A stretch of 64,000 bases of DNA from Vibrio hepatarius (GTDB lineage Bacteria; Pseudomonadota; Gammaproteobacteria; Enterobacterales; Vibrionaceae): contig NZ_JAHKPM010000065.1 of the NCBI RefSeq assembly GCF_018860525.1, forward strand, positions 1 through 64,000, in the 5' to 3' direction. Each line of letters begins with the position of its first letter. Position 1 is the stretch's first letter. Made by a program: the position numbers and the translations under genes. Of this stretch, positions 43,773-53,228 are shown in pieces. The notes under the pieces were generated by a model. It did no database searches, was not told where the DNA came from, and saw only the letters and a list, made by a program, of their open reading frames with translations.

Positions 43773-44957
43773 ATGGTAAATCATCGAACCAATCAAATAA
43801 AGGTTGCGGCAACTTATATGCGCGGTGGAACGAGCAAGGGCGTATTTTTCAATGTGAACGACTTACCTCCCAAAGTGCAGAATGCTGGGAAAGAGCGTGA
43901 TGCGTTTTTATTACGGGTAATTGGCAGCCCTGATCCTTATTCAAAGCATATTGATGGTATGGGGGGAGCAACGTCAAGTACCAGCAAAGTGGTTATTCTT
44001 TCCCCAAGCACTCGATCTGGACATGATGTCGATTACTTATTTGGCCAAATTGCGATTGATAAAGCATTGGTCGATTGGAGTGGCAATTGTGGCAACCTTT
44101 CTGCGGCGGTAGGACCTTTTGCTATACACGCCGGATTATTGCCACCCGATCGCATTCCTAAAAATGGTACCGCTGTGGTCAAAGTATGGCAATCCAACAT
44201 CAACAAAACTATTGTCATTCATGTTCCTATCAAAGATGGAAACGTACAAGAAACCGGTGATTTTGAGTTAGATGGGGTTACTTTTCCTGCGGCAGAAATT
44301 CCAGTAGATTTTATGTCGCCAGCAGACGGAAAAAGTAACATGTTTCCTACCGGAAACTTAATCGATGAACTCGTTGTTCCAGAGGTCGGAACATTTAATG
44401 CAACGTTTATAAACGCAGGTATACCGACCATATTCTTACAAGCAGACTCGCTCGGTTATTCAGGGACAGAGCTTCAAGATGATATCAATAATGATCAAAA
44501 TGCTTTGGATAAATTTGAGAAAATTCGAGCTCATGGGGCATTAAAAATGGGCATTATTAGCAACATCGAAGCGGTTGAAAGTCACCAGCATACGCCCAAA
44601 ATAGCATTTGTATCTAAACCTAAGAGCTATCGTGCATCGAATGGTAAATATATTTCTGAAGGCGATGTAGACCTACTGGTTAGAGCCCTATCTATGGGTA
44701 AACTTCACCATGCCATGATGGGGACAGCCGCAGTGGCAATTGCTTCTGCCTCAAGTGTCCCCGGAACACTCGTTAATCTAGCCGCAGGTGGCGGTGAAAA
44801 ACACTCGATCACATTTGGACACCCGTCTGGTGTATTAAAAGTTGGCGCTATTGCGATCTGTAATGAGGAAAGCTGGGTTGTTGAAAAAGCAGTAATGAGC
44901 CGAAGTGCGCGAATAATTATGGAAGGTTTTGTTCGTGTCCCTTCCGATATTTTTTAG
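43773..44957 (+). CDS. prpF: PrpF, AcnD-accessory cis-trans isomerase
   Basis: A 394-residue protein of the PrpF family with a diaminopimelate-epimerase-like fold. MRGGTSKGVFF near residues 14-24 and HGALKMGIISN are hallmark segments; a Lys in the former (MRGGTSKG) acts in isomerisation in studied homologues. PrpF isomerises trans-aconitate or 2-methyl-cis-aconitate geometry so that the AcnD product fits the next enzyme. GGGAGGAG lies just before ATG, and the gene follows acnD directly. Confidence 0.93.
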   Translation: MVNHRTNQIKVAATYMRGGTSKGVFFNVNDLPPKVQNAGKERDAFLLRVIGSPDPYSKHIDGMGGATSSTSKVVILSPSTRSGHDVDYLFGQIAIDKALVDWSGNCGNLSAAVGPFAIHAGLLPPDRIPKNGTAVVKVWQSNINKTIVIHVPIKDGNVQETGDFELDGVTFPAAEIPVDFMSPADGKSNMFPTGNLIDELVVPEVGTFNATFINAGIPTIFLQADSLGYSGTELQDDINNDQNALDKFEKIRAHGALKMGIISNIEAVESHQHTPKIAFVSKPKSYRASNGKYISEGDVDLLVRALSMGKLHHAMMGTAAVAIASASSVPGTLVNLAAGGGEKHSITFGHPSGVLKVGAIAICNEESWVVEKAVMSRSARIIMEGFVRVPSDIF

Positions 44958-45016
44958 AGTAAGTCTGTGAATAAATACAGGCCTCAAACTTATCTGGGCA
45001 TACTGGAGGAATCGAT

Positions 45017-46894
45017 ATGTCTGCTTATCAGAAAGAATATTTATTGGCCAAGGAAGATCCCAAACAGTTTTGGCAAAGCCAAGCTGAGAATATCAATTGG
45101 TTTCAAAAACCTACCAAAATTTTAGAGTTTGATAACAATGGCATTGAACGCTGGTTTTCCGATGGCGTTCTAAATACATGTTGGTTGGCGCTAGATTATC
45201 ATTGTGAGCAGGGTCGAGGCGATAATGTAGCTCTAATTTATGATTCTCCGGTTACAGGAAACAAAAGCCGATACACATATAACCAATTACGAGATCAAGT
45301 GTCGAAAATAGCTGGAATGCTTGCTAGTAAAGGGGTAGGTAAAGGCGATCGAGTGATTATTTATATGCCAATGATCCCTCAAGCTGCTATGGCTATGCTG
45401 GCATGTGCAAGACTAGGTGCAATCCACTCCGTGGTATTTGGTGGTTTTGCTCCTCATGAACTTGCGGTTCGAATTGATGATGCGCAACCTAAAATCATTC
45501 TGACTGCATCCTGTGGTATTGAGTTCACAACAGTGATCCCATATAAGCCTCTCGTTGATAAAGCTATTGAAAAAAGTAACTGGAAACCGGATACAGTAAT
45601 TGTTTATCAGCGACCTCAATGCCTGGCCGAATTAACTCAGTCCTATGACTTAGATTGGAATCAAGCTTATGAACAAGCCCAACCTCATTCCTGTGTACCA
45701 GTCTTATCTACTGATCCATTATATATTCTCTATACCTCTGGCACGACTGGCAAACCTAAAGGTGTGGTGAGGGATAATGGTGGTCATGCTGTTGCACTCA
45801 AATACTCTATGGGAGCAATTTATAATATTGCCGAAGATGGTGTGTATTGGGCTGTTTCTGATGTTGGTTGGGTATTGGGGCATTCTTATATTGTGTATGC
45901 GCCTTTGATCCACGGTTGTACAAGCGTTTTATACGAAGGTAAACCAATCAAAACACCTGATGCTGGTGTTTTTTGGCGTGTATGTGCAGAGCATAAAGTG
46001 AATGTCTTGTTCGCTGCACCAACGGCTTTTCGTGCGATAAAAAAAGAAGACTCTGAAGGTACACAAATTAAAAAGTATGATTTATCTCCATTGCAGGTGA
46101 TCTTTATGGCGGGTGAAAGGCTTGACTCACCCACTATGAATTGGACACAAGAAAAAACGGGTAAACCTATTATCGACAATTGGTGGCAGACTGAAACGGG
46201 CTGGCCCATCGTTGCCAATCCAATAGGAATAGAGCCTATGCCTGTTAAAGCTGGTTCATCCACAAAACCAGTACCAGGTTACCATTTGGACATTCTTGAC
46301 GGCCAGGGGGAGGTGTTAGGGCCTAACCAACAAGGCTTTATAGCAATAAAACGGCCTATGCCTCCAAGTTGTTTACCTACTATATGGCGTAATCACGATA
46401 GGTTTAAGTCTGGTTATTTAAATCAATTTCCGGGTTACTATATAAGTGGTGATGGCGGGTACTTTGATAGTGATGGGTATCTATATATTATGGGTCGAAT
46501 TGATGATGTAATTAATGTAGCTGGCCATAGGCTATCTACAGGGGAAATGGAAGAAGTAGTGGCAGGGCATCCTGCAATTGCAGAATGTGCGGTTGTTGGG
46601 ATAAGTGATGAACTTAAAGGACAGCTACCATTAGGTCTTATAGTTTTAAAAGATGGAGTTAAGGTGAGCGATATCGAACTGGAAAAAGAGATCATTGATG
46701 TCGTCCGTGAGAAAATTGGAGCTGTTGCATGTTTTAAACAGGCACTAGTTGTTGAACGCTTACCCAAAACTCGTTCAGGGAAGATTTTACGCAAAACTAT
46801 CCGCCAAATAGCAGATGGAGAAGAGTATACTTTACCTTCAACGATTGATGACCCTACAAGTTTAAATGAAATTGAAAAAATTTTAGAACGCTAG
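45017..46894 (+). CDS. prpE: Propionyl-CoA synthetase PrpE
   Basis: A 625-residue AMP-forming acyl-CoA synthetase. The ATP-binding signature YTSGTTGKPKGVVRDN, the motif QTETGWPI (in NWWQTETGWPI) and the catalytic Lys near the end (PKTRSGKILRKT) are present. The N-terminal PrpE-type block (DPKQFWQSQAENINWFQKPTKIL in outline) supports propionate over acetate as substrate. It activates propionate for PrpC, completing the pathway from free propionate. GGAGGAA precedes ATG; it is the last gene of the operon. Confidence 0.95.
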   Translation: MSAYQKEYLLAKEDPKQFWQSQAENINWFQKPTKILEFDNNGIERWFSDGVLNTCWLALDYHCEQGRGDNVALIYDSPVTGNKSRYTYNQLRDQVSKIAGMLASKGVGKGDRVIIYMPMIPQAAMAMLACARLGAIHSVVFGGFAPHELAVRIDDAQPKIILTASCGIEFTTVIPYKPLVDKAIEKSNWKPDTVIVYQRPQCLAELTQSYDLDWNQAYEQAQPHSCVPVLSTDPLYILYTSGTTGKPKGVVRDNGGHAVALKYSMGAIYNIAEDGVYWAVSDVGWVLGHSYIVYAPLIHGCTSVLYEGKPIKTPDAGVFWRVCAEHKVNVLFAAPTAFRAIKKEDSEGTQIKKYDLSPLQVIFMAGERLDSPTMNWTQEKTGKPIIDNWWQTETGWPIVANPIGIEPMPVKAGSSTKPVPGYHLDILDGQGEVLGPNQQGFIAIKRPMPPSCLPTIWRNHDRFKSGYLNQFPGYYISGDGGYFDSDGYLYIMGRIDDVINVAGHRLSTGEMEEVVAGHPAIAECAVVGISDELKGQLPLGLIVLKDGVKVSDIELEKEIIDVVREKIGAVACFKQALVVERLPKTRSGKILRKTIRQIADGEEYTLPSTIDDPTSLNEIEKILER

Positions 46895-46988
46895 ATGATT
46901 GAATAACATATAGGTAGCCTTTAATATTTAGGGCTACTTAGTGATATAAGGTCGCGATTTGCAGGCTTCTGTATGTAAAAGGTTTACT

Positions 46989-47465
46989 ATGAAAAATGTT
47001 ATAACTAGAGTCGCGCATAGCAATGATTTGGAACAACTCAATGAGTTAATGTTCAAGCTTCATGATGAGCATCACCTCAAATGTCCAGACCACTTTAAAA
47101 CAGCCCAAGAAATCGAGCAGGATAAAAGTATTGCTAGATACATCAATGCCCCCGATTGTTTTGTATTAGTTGCTTGTGTTGATAGTAATATCGTTGGCTT
47201 TATTACAGCCCATTTTTGTGAGTTAATATCGAGCGTAAGTAAACCAGTTCAAATGGGAAGTGTGGATGAACTTTATGTAACACTTAAAGCGAGAAAATTT
47301 GGCGTCGCTACACAGTTATATCGAGATGTTGAGAAACGTTTTAATGAATATGGGGTAAAGCAAGTTTTCGTTGAGGTATGGGATTTTAATCAAGCTGCAC
47401 TACAATTATACCAAGACTTAGGTTTTGTACATCATATTCATTGGTTGCGTAAACCTATAATTTAA
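46989..47465 (+). CDS. GNAT-family N-acetyltransferase
   Basis: A 159-residue GNAT protein. The acetyl-CoA site lies in VDELYVTLKARKFGVATQLYRDVEKR (motif A with a Q/R-x-x-G-x-G/A variant), and the C-terminal EVWDFNQAALQLYQDLGFVH is the common motif B. The target is unknown; this class often acetylates amines or protein N-termini. The ATG at 46989 has AAAGG upstream; a TTG 30 nt before is less likely. It lies between the prp cluster and the queosine genes, with no clear partner. Confidence 0.85.
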   Translation: MKNVITRVAHSNDLEQLNELMFKLHDEHHLKCPDHFKTAQEIEQDKSIARYINAPDCFVLVACVDSNIVGFITAHFCELISSVSKPVQMGSVDELYVTLKARKFGVATQLYRDVEKRFNEYGVKQVFVEVWDFNQAALQLYQDLGFVHHIHWLRKPII

Positions 47466-47638
47466 CTTCACATTTTTAATGTATTATCTTTTAAACCTTG
47501 CCATATATCCGTTTACTCAATAAGCAGAACACGAAAATATTGTGAACGATCTATTTCTGATTTAGTTGACCTTCGTGTTGCAGTCATTTAAGGTCTCGGT
47601 CCGGCATTAGACAGATGATGATTTAGGCTGAGATTAAG

Positions 47639-48307
47639 TTGTACAAAATTAACGAAATGTTTGAAACCATACAGGGTGAGGGGGTTTTCACTGGTATCCC
47701 CTCGGTGTTTATTCGTCTTCAGGAGTGTGCTGTAGGCTGCTCTTGGTGTGATACAAAGCATACTTGGGATGCTACGCCTCAAGATGAACGTTCTCTTAAA
47801 GAGATTTTGACGAAAACCCAAGATTTGCCAACGTGGTGTAGTGCTTCATGCGTTGACATAATCGAACAATATCACCAAGTAGGTTATCAAGCTCGTCATA
47901 TTGTAATAACAGGTGGGGAGCCATGTATTTATGATTTACGACCACTGACAGAGGCGTTTGAATCAATTGGTTGCCAATGCCAAATTGAAACCAGTGGTAC
48001 ATCTCCTATTTTAGCGAGTGAAAACACCTGGGTGACAGTGTCACCTAAGGTGGCAATGAAGGGGAAGTTACCGATTTTGGATAGTGCTCTACTGCGTGCG
48101 AATGAAGTTAAACATCCAGTTGGTACGATGAAAGATATTGAACAACTGGATGAATTGATAAAGCGAGCCGACATTGCGCATACTACAGTCATCGCTCTTC
48201 AGCCAATTAGCCAGAAACCTCGAGCAACTGAGCTCTGTATTAGCACATGTATCGAGCGTAACTGGCGACTTTCAATTCAATCCCATAAATATTTGAACAT
48301 TGCTTAA
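47639..48307 (+). CDS. queE: 7-carboxy-7-deazaguanine synthase QueE
   Basis: A 222-residue radical-SAM enzyme of queuosine (7-deazaguanine) synthesis. The cluster motif is C-x3-C-x2-C in ECAVGCSWCDTKHTW, and ITGGEP is the SAM-binding segment. The opening YKINEMFETIQGEGVFTG closely follows E. coli QueE. The start is TTG at 47639, because no ATG precedes the conserved segment. It is followed 11 nt later by queC, so the two form an operon. The middle region (about 45-75) looks like the E. coli-type cap insertion. Confidence 0.95.
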   Translation: MYKINEMFETIQGEGVFTGIPSVFIRLQECAVGCSWCDTKHTWDATPQDERSLKEILTKTQDLPTWCSASCVDIIEQYHQVGYQARHIVITGGEPCIYDLRPLTEAFESIGCQCQIETSGTSPILASENTWVTVSPKVAMKGKLPILDSALLRANEVKHPVGTMKDIEQLDELIKRADIAHTTVIALQPISQKPRATELCISTCIERNWRLSIQSHKYLNIA

Positions 48308-48318
48308 AGGTCATAAGA

Positions 48319-49002
48319 ATGAAAAAAGCTGTAGTCGTATTCAGTGGAGGGCAAGATTCAACTACTTGCTTAGTTCAAGCACTCAATGAATTTGATGAAG
48401 TTCATGCGATTACTTTCGATTATGGACAAAGGCATAGCTTAGAAATCGAAGTTGCTCAAAGCTTGGCTAAGGAGTTAGGGGTAGCGGCCCACAAAATTAT
48501 GGATGTCGGTCTACTCAATGAACTTGCAATCAGTTCTTTAACTCGCGATGACATCTCAGTTTCACACGAAATCCAGGATAATGGTCTGCCGAATTCCTTT
48601 GTCCCTGGCCGTAATATTCTGTTTTTAACCCTTGCTGGTATCTACGCTTACCAAATTGGCGCAAAAACCATTATTACAGGAGTGTGCGAAACGGACTTTT
48701 CAGGATACCCTGATTGTCGTGATAACTTCGTTAAAGCAATAAATACGGCTCTTGTACTGGGAATGGACCTTCAACTTGAAATCTCAACACCTTTAATGTG
48801 GCTAAATAAAGCGGAAACTTGGGCCCTTTCTGACCAGTGCCAAGCTTTAGCCCTTATTAAAGAGAAAACTCTAACTTGTTACAATGGTGTTATTGGTGAT
48901 GGCTGTGGAGATTGTCCTGCATGTGAACTCAGAAATGCAGGGTTAAAAGATTACCTCAATCACCGTGAAGCTGTCATGGCATCTTTGATGAACAAACAAT
49001 AA
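48319..49002 (+). CDS. queC: 7-cyano-7-deazaguanine synthase QueC
   Basis: A 227-residue ATP-dependent enzyme that turns 7-carboxy-7-deazaguanine and ammonia into preQ0. The PP-loop is VVFSGGQDSTTC at 6-17; the zinc ligands lie in the C-terminal GDGCGDCPACELRNAGL. Length is normal. It follows queE in one operon and ends before a bidirectional hairpin. Confidence 0.96.
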   Translation: MKKAVVVFSGGQDSTTCLVQALNEFDEVHAITFDYGQRHSLEIEVAQSLAKELGVAAHKIMDVGLLNELAISSLTRDDISVSHEIQDNGLPNSFVPGRNILFLTLAGIYAYQIGAKTIITGVCETDFSGYPDCRDNFVKAINTALVLGMDLQLEISTPLMWLNKAETWALSDQCQALALIKEKTLTCYNGVIGDGCGDCPACELRNAGLKDYLNHREAVMASLMNKQ

Positions 49003-49016
49003 TAGTTAAATATAAA

Positions 49017-49045
49017 TATGCCCTCATAATGTCTCAGAGGGCATA
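49017..49045. terminator. Hairpin between queC and the DUF2750 gene
   Basis: A perfect 9-bp stem TATGCCCTC / GAGGGCATA with an 11-nt loop lies between convergent genes. The flanks are A/T rich but without a long T run. Confidence 0.6.
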
Positions 49046-49059
49046 TAAACAGTCTTCAA

Positions 49060-49413
49060 TTAATCCAGATACATTTTAGCTAACTCCGCAGGCTCTATTT
49101 CTTTTCCTTCGAGTTGTGAGTTCCAGTTCGTACCCACTAAAACACCATCTTCCGATAATGTTAGCAGCCAGTCTTCGACAAAAATATCGAGTGGGATCTC
49201 CAAAACTTCAAAATCCGCCCACTCTTCCACATTATGTGCTTGTGCGTCTTCTTTAGAAGACCAAAAAGGCATAACTTCGCTACTCTCAAACTCAGTAGAG
49301 TCACAAGATAGCCAACCCTCGTCATTACGTAGCCCCCACACTAAATTGTTTTGTTTAGTGTCCGCTACAAAAAGCTCTAGGTTAGCTTGAATGTCAGAAG
49401 TTAAGTTGCTCAT
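49060..49413 (-). CDS. DUF2750 family protein
   Basis: A 117-residue small acidic soluble protein. The pattern LVWGLRNDEGWLSCDSTEFESSEVMPFWSSKEDAQAH followed by WADFEVLEIPLDIFVEDWL is that of DUF2750, a family of unknown function. ATG 49413 was chosen because the family starts near this helix and the longer frame would overlap rlmI. It lies just downstream of rlmI and may be cotranscribed with it. Confidence 0.8.
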   Translation of the reverse strand: MSNLTSDIQANLELFVADTKQNNLVWGLRNDEGWLSCDSTEFESSEVMPFWSSKEDAQAHNVEEWADFEVLEIPLDIFVEDWLLTLSEDGVLVGTNWNSQLEGKEIEPAELAKMYLD

Positions 49414-49492
49414 CGCGTTTTTCTCTTCATGGTAATTATGGAATAGGGTAGCACTCTTATCGTGAAAGCTAAATAAAAAACCAGATATTCTA

Positions 49493-50686
49493 TTAGAGGA
49501 CTTTGCAAGCAAATCCTTTTAGATAAAAACCTTCAGGATAGGCTGTATCAGTTGGGTGATCGGCTGATTGTTCAAAACGCTCCACAAATTTAACTTGACG
49601 TCCTGCATCGAGTGCTGCATCAGCAATAATCTTCTGAAATAAAGCTTGCTCCATTAAGCCAGAACATGAATAAGTGAGCAGTACGCCACCTGGCTTAATG
49701 ATCTGCATAGCCAACATGTTTATGTCTTTGTAGCCACGACAAGCACCATTTAATTGCGCTTTATTTTCAGCAAATTTTGGTGGATCCATGATAACAACAT
49801 CAAATTTCGTCCTTTGGTCACGATATTCACGAAGTAATTTAAATACGTCAGCATTCAAAAAAACAGCTCGCTTTTTGGAAAGGTCAAATTGATTAAGTTC
49901 TGCATTGTACTTTGCGATTTCAAGTGCCGGTTGGGATACGTCGGCATTGATTACACGTTTTGCACCACCTTTTAATGCATATAAGCCGAAACCGCCGGTA
50001 TAAGAAAAACAGTTTAAGACTTCTTTGTCTTTACAATATTTTATTGCCTGATTGCGGCTATCACGCTGATCGAGATAAAATCCAGTTTTATGGCCACTCA
50101 CAATATCGACACTAATTTTTACATCATTCTCTTCTATTACTAGCGATGGTGGTGGTGCTTCACCGTACAAAACACCTGTACGTTCAGTCAGTCCTTCTTT
50201 CTTTCTCACAGACACATCAGAGCGTTCATAAACATTGTGACTGGGGAAGACTGTTAAAAGAGCATTAGTGAGTGTTTCTTTTTGGTATTCTGCTCCTGCA
50301 CTTAGCAGTTGGCACACCAAGTAGTTTTGATATTTATCGATTGTTATACCGGGTAAGCCATCAGACTCTGCAGCTACTAGACGGAAGCCTGTAAGACCAT
50401 CGCGCTCAATAATTTCTTGTCGTAAGAGTAGCGCTTGTTCGATCCGTTTTACAAAAAACGTTAAGTCGATATCTTGTTTATCGAAGCTCCAAATTCTCGC
50501 ACGGATTTGTGAGTGTGGAGAGTAGGCGGCTTTTGCTAGCCAAGTACCATCGTGAGTAAATACATCTATGGTTTCGCCTAATGACGGTTCACCTTCTATT
50601 TTTTTAATACCACGAGAGAAAATCCAAGGGTGTCTTCGTTTTAGAGACTTTTCACGGCCTTTCTCAAGATAAATAGCTGGGGTCAT
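49493..50686 (-). CDS. rlmI: 23S rRNA m5C1962 methyltransferase RlmI
   Basis: A 397-residue enzyme with an N-terminal PUA domain (YLEKGREKSLKRRHPWIFSRG) and a Rossmann methyltransferase domain. CFSYTGGFGLYALKGGA is the SAM loop, and VIMDPPKFAENK plus the catalytic Cys in LTYSCSGLM are diagnostic. It methylates C1962 of 23S rRNA. ATG 50686 fits family N-termini; GTG 50698 would add four residues. It diverges from the acylphosphatase gene. Confidence 0.95.
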   Translation of the reverse strand: MTPAIYLEKGREKSLKRRHPWIFSRGIKKIEGEPSLGETIDVFTHDGTWLAKAAYSPHSQIRARIWSFDKQDIDLTFFVKRIEQALLLRQEIIERDGLTGFRLVAAESDGLPGITIDKYQNYLVCQLLSAGAEYQKETLTNALLTVFPSHNVYERSDVSVRKKEGLTERTGVLYGEAPPPSLVIEENDVKISVDIVSGHKTGFYLDQRDSRNQAIKYCKDKEVLNCFSYTGGFGLYALKGGAKRVINADVSQPALEIAKYNAELNQFDLSKKRAVFLNADVFKLLREYRDQRTKFDVVIMDPPKFAENKAQLNGACRGYKDINMLAMQIIKPGGVLLTYSCSGLMEQALFQKIIADAALDAGRQVKFVERFEQSADHPTDTAYPEGFYLKGFACKVL

Positions 50687-50859
50687 TATATTGCTCACTC
50701 GAATATCAAAGGTCGGCTATTGTCGTGGAAGTCTATGAGAAAATCAAACAAAACCAAAAGTTAGGATCTTTATATGAACTTTGGTGTTGGTGCCGTTATA
50801 CATTTGCTTAATGTATTCATTTTATGTATAAAAATTGAAGTCATAATGTGGAAAACAAT

Positions 50860-51132
50860 ATGGATGCACAGTGTGAAAAATTTACCATCAGTGGGGTTGT
50901 TCAAGGTGTCGGGTTTCGCTACTACACGTCCCATGAAGGGACGAAACTTGGATTAACTGGCTATGCGAAAAACCTCAAAAATGGGGATGTTGAAGTGATC
51001 GTTTGTGGCCGAAGTCAGCAGATAGCTGAAATGGAGAAATGGCTGCAAGTCGGCCCTAAGACATCTTTAGTTAGTTCGGTAAAGTCAGAGCCTGTACCTT
51101 ATGTATCATTTACGGACTTTGAAATTTCATAG
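50860..51132 (+). CDS. yccX: Acylphosphatase
   Basis: A 90-residue acylphosphatase (EC 3.6.1.7), which hydrolyses carboxyl-phosphate bonds. The active-site loop GVVQGVGFRYYTSHEG contains the catalytic Arg, and GYAKNLKNGDVEVIVCG contains the catalytic Asn. ATG 50860 has GGAAA a few bases upstream; GTG at 50848 is an alternative. The order rlmI, acylphosphatase, tusE, yccA is the same as in E. coli, though strands differ. Confidence 0.92.
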   Translation: MDAQCEKFTISGVVQGVGFRYYTSHEGTKLGLTGYAKNLKNGDVEVIVCGRSQQIAEMEKWLQVGPKTSLVSSVKSEPVPYVSFTDFEIS

Positions 51133-51136
51133 CTAC

Positions 51137-51472
51137 CTAAAGACACTTTGCTGGTTTTGGTAAACCTGCTAGTTTGGTGGCTTGTTTGGCAGGGCCTTGT
51201 TTGAATAACTTAAATAAATACTTGCTGTTTCCTTTCTCTGGTCCATGAGCTTTTCCTATCGCTTTAACCAGCATTCTTACCGCAGGTGATGTGTTGAATT
51301 CTTCATAAAAACTACGAACAAAATGAATAACTTCTAAATGATCTTCAGTAAGTTCTATATTTTCTTGTTCTGCTAGCAGTGAAATCATACCTTCCTCCCA
51401 CTGAGTATGATCTAGAAGGTACCCCTGTGCATCAGTTAGGATAGTTTTGCCTTTATACTCAAACATATGCAT
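51137..51472 (-). CDS. tusE: Sulfur-relay protein TusE
   Basis: A 111-residue DsrC/TusE-family protein. SFYEEFNTSPAVRMLVKAIG and GPAKQATKLAGLPKPAKCL are the family signatures, with the sulfur-accepting Cys110 second from the end. It takes persulfide from TusD and passes it to MnmA for 2-thiouridine at tRNA wobble bases. The stop lies four bases from the acylphosphatase stop (convergent). ATG 51466 is an alternative start. Confidence 0.95.
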   Translation of the reverse strand: MHMFEYKGKTILTDAQGYLLDHTQWEEGMISLLAEQENIELTEDHLEVIHFVRSFYEEFNTSPAVRMLVKAIGKAHGPEKGNSKYLFKLFKQGPAKQATKLAGLPKPAKCL

Positions 51473-51537
51473 ATTATCTTAAATTAGTATGACGAATAGG
51501 GTACTTAGCTTGGTTGAACATCGCAATACATACGACA

Positions 51538-51570
51538 ATAAAAAGCCCAGAAGAATGACCTTCTGGGCTA
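51538..51570 (-). terminator. Terminator downstream of yccA
   Basis: A 10-bp stem AGCCCAGAAG / CTTCTGGGCT (51544-51553 with 51560-51569) with a 6-nt loop, followed on the minus strand by TTTTA. It separates yccA from tusE. Confidence 0.75.
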
Positions 51571-51593
51571 CATCTAAAAAATAAGTCTATGAA

Positions 51594-52262
51594 TTAGTCA
51601 TCATTCATAATACCTAAAATCGTAAGCAGGCTAGTAAACAAGTTGAGGATGTTTAGGTACATTGAAATGGTGGCACTAACATAGTTAGTTTCTTCACCTC
51701 GTACAATGCGACTTGTGTCGTACAGTATGAATCCTGAGAATACAAGTGCTGACATGCTGCTGATTGCTAATTGACCAATTGTAGAACCTACAAAAATATT
51801 GATGATAGCAGCGACAATGACAATAATCAGTCCCGCAATTAAGAAGCTACGCATGAAAGAGAAATCTTTCTTAGTGCTGATTGTATAGGCAGATAAACCA
51901 AGAAATACCATGCCCGTTAATCCAAGAGCTTGAGCAATAATGGACGGACCATTTGTGATTGAAGCATAATGGGTTAACATCGGCCCTAAAGCCCCACCCA
52001 TTAGTGTTGTAAAGACAAAAGTCCATACTATGCCCATCGAAGAGTTGATACTTTTGGGTAAAGCGAAGAAAAGAATACCTATGGCAGCAATTTGCATTAC
52101 TAGGGCCATCATAGGTGAAATACCCATAGCCATTGTCGCTAGTGCAGCGATAGCACTAGTGACTAGTGTCATAGATAGAAGAAAGTAGGTGTTCTTAAGT
52201 GTTTTGTTGATCTCAAGTGCATTAGGTGCACTTGTAGAACGTGTAAACATAGGGCTGTTCAT
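51594..52262 (-). CDS. yccA: Bax inhibitor-1/YccA family membrane protein
   Basis: A 222-residue protein with seven hydrophobic segments and the UPF0005 signature in the third-to-fifth segments (YASITNGPSIIAQALGLTGMVFLG). E. coli YccA binds and modulates the FtsH protease, and the family includes calcium-leak channels; the role here is inferred from family. The C-terminal acidic residues (TILGIMNDD) are typical. Neighbour of tusE, as in enterics. Confidence 0.92.
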   Translation of the reverse strand: MNSPMFTRSTSAPNALEINKTLKNTYFLLSMTLVTSAIAALATMAMGISPMMALVMQIAAIGILFFALPKSINSSMGIVWTFVFTTLMGGALGPMLTHYASITNGPSIIAQALGLTGMVFLGLSAYTISTKKDFSFMRSFLIAGLIIVIVAAIINIFVGSTIGQLAISSMSALVFSGFILYDTSRIVRGEETNYVSATISMYLNILNLFTSLLTILGIMNDD

Positions 52263-52460
52263 AATATTCCTCGTAAGGTTTATGTTTATAGCTATATTTA
52301 TGGGGGCTAGCTATGAAAAAATCAAGCCTTAATGCTATATGTACCTGTATCTATCGTAAATGAATAGCAAAATAATGTATCAATAAAGTTGTAACATAAT
52401 ATAACAAAATTTATACAGACATGATGCAGAGTCAGTGTTTACAATTTTATATATAAAAAA

Positions 52461-53207
52461 TTAATGACTTAAAATCTGAGCAAGGAAGTTTTGTGTTCTA
52501 TCTGATTGAGGGTTTTCGAAGAAATCGACAGGGTTGTTTTCCTCAATAATCTCACCAGCATCCATAAATATGACACGATCTGCTACTTCTTTCGCAAACC
52601 CCATTTCATGAGTTACGCACAGCATCGTCATTCCTTCGTCAGCCAGCTCTACCATCACATCGAGAACTTCTCGAACCATCTCTGGATCTAATGCGGATGT
52701 GGGTTCATCAAAAAGCATAACTTGAGGGCTCATACATAAGGATCGAGCAATCGCTACTCGTTGTTGTTGTCCGCCTGACAATTGCCCCGGAAATTTCTCG
52801 GCTTGGTCAGGGATTTTTACTCGCTCTAGGTACTTCATCGCGATGTCTTTAGCCTCATCTTTGGGGAGTTTTTTCACCCAGATAGGGGCTAGTGTACAAT
52901 TTTCTAATACAGTGAGGTGTGGGAATAGATTGAAGTGCTGGAAACACATACCGACTTCTTTTCGGACTGCCTCTATATTCTTTAGGTCTTCAGTAAGTTC
53001 TTTTCCCGATACAATTATCTGACCTTTTTGATGCTCTTCAAGTCTATTAATACAACGGATCATGGTCGATTTACCAGAACCTGAAGGACCACATATCACG
53101 ATTCTCTCACTTTTTTTAACACAAAGATTAATATTTTTCAGTACATGAAACTCGCCGTACCATTTGTTCATATCTTTAATCTCAATCATCAACTCTTGCT
53201 GTGTCAT
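52461..53207 (-). CDS. aapP: General amino acid ABC transporter ATPase AapP
   Basis: A 248-residue ABC ATPase of the polar amino acid class. Walker A CGPSGSGKST, signature LSGGQQQRVAIARSL and Walker B VMLFDEPTSALD are all present. It powers the AapQ/AapM permease. It is the last gene of the aap operon, 21 nt after aapM. Confidence 0.95.
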   Translation of the reverse strand: MTQQELMIEIKDMNKWYGEFHVLKNINLCVKKSERIVICGPSGSGKSTMIRCINRLEEHQKGQIIVSGKELTEDLKNIEAVRKEVGMCFQHFNLFPHLTVLENCTLAPIWVKKLPKDEAKDIAMKYLERVKIPDQAEKFPGQLSGGQQQRVAIARSLCMSPQVMLFDEPTSALDPEMVREVLDVMVELADEGMTMLCVTHEMGFAKEVADRVIFMDAGEIIEENNPVDFFENPQSDRTQNFLAQILSH

Positions 53208-53228
53208 AACATGTCCTTGAGCTTTAAT

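Noticed and set aside
38084..46894. The prp cluster as a horizontally acquired island
   Set aside because: No integrase, repeat or tRNA flanks it, and base use looks like that of the neighbours; the operon is common in related bacteria.
47466..47638. A preQ1 riboswitch before queE-queC
   Set aside because: I looked for the short C-rich loop and A-rich tail of preQ1-I and for the larger type II structure, and saw neither.
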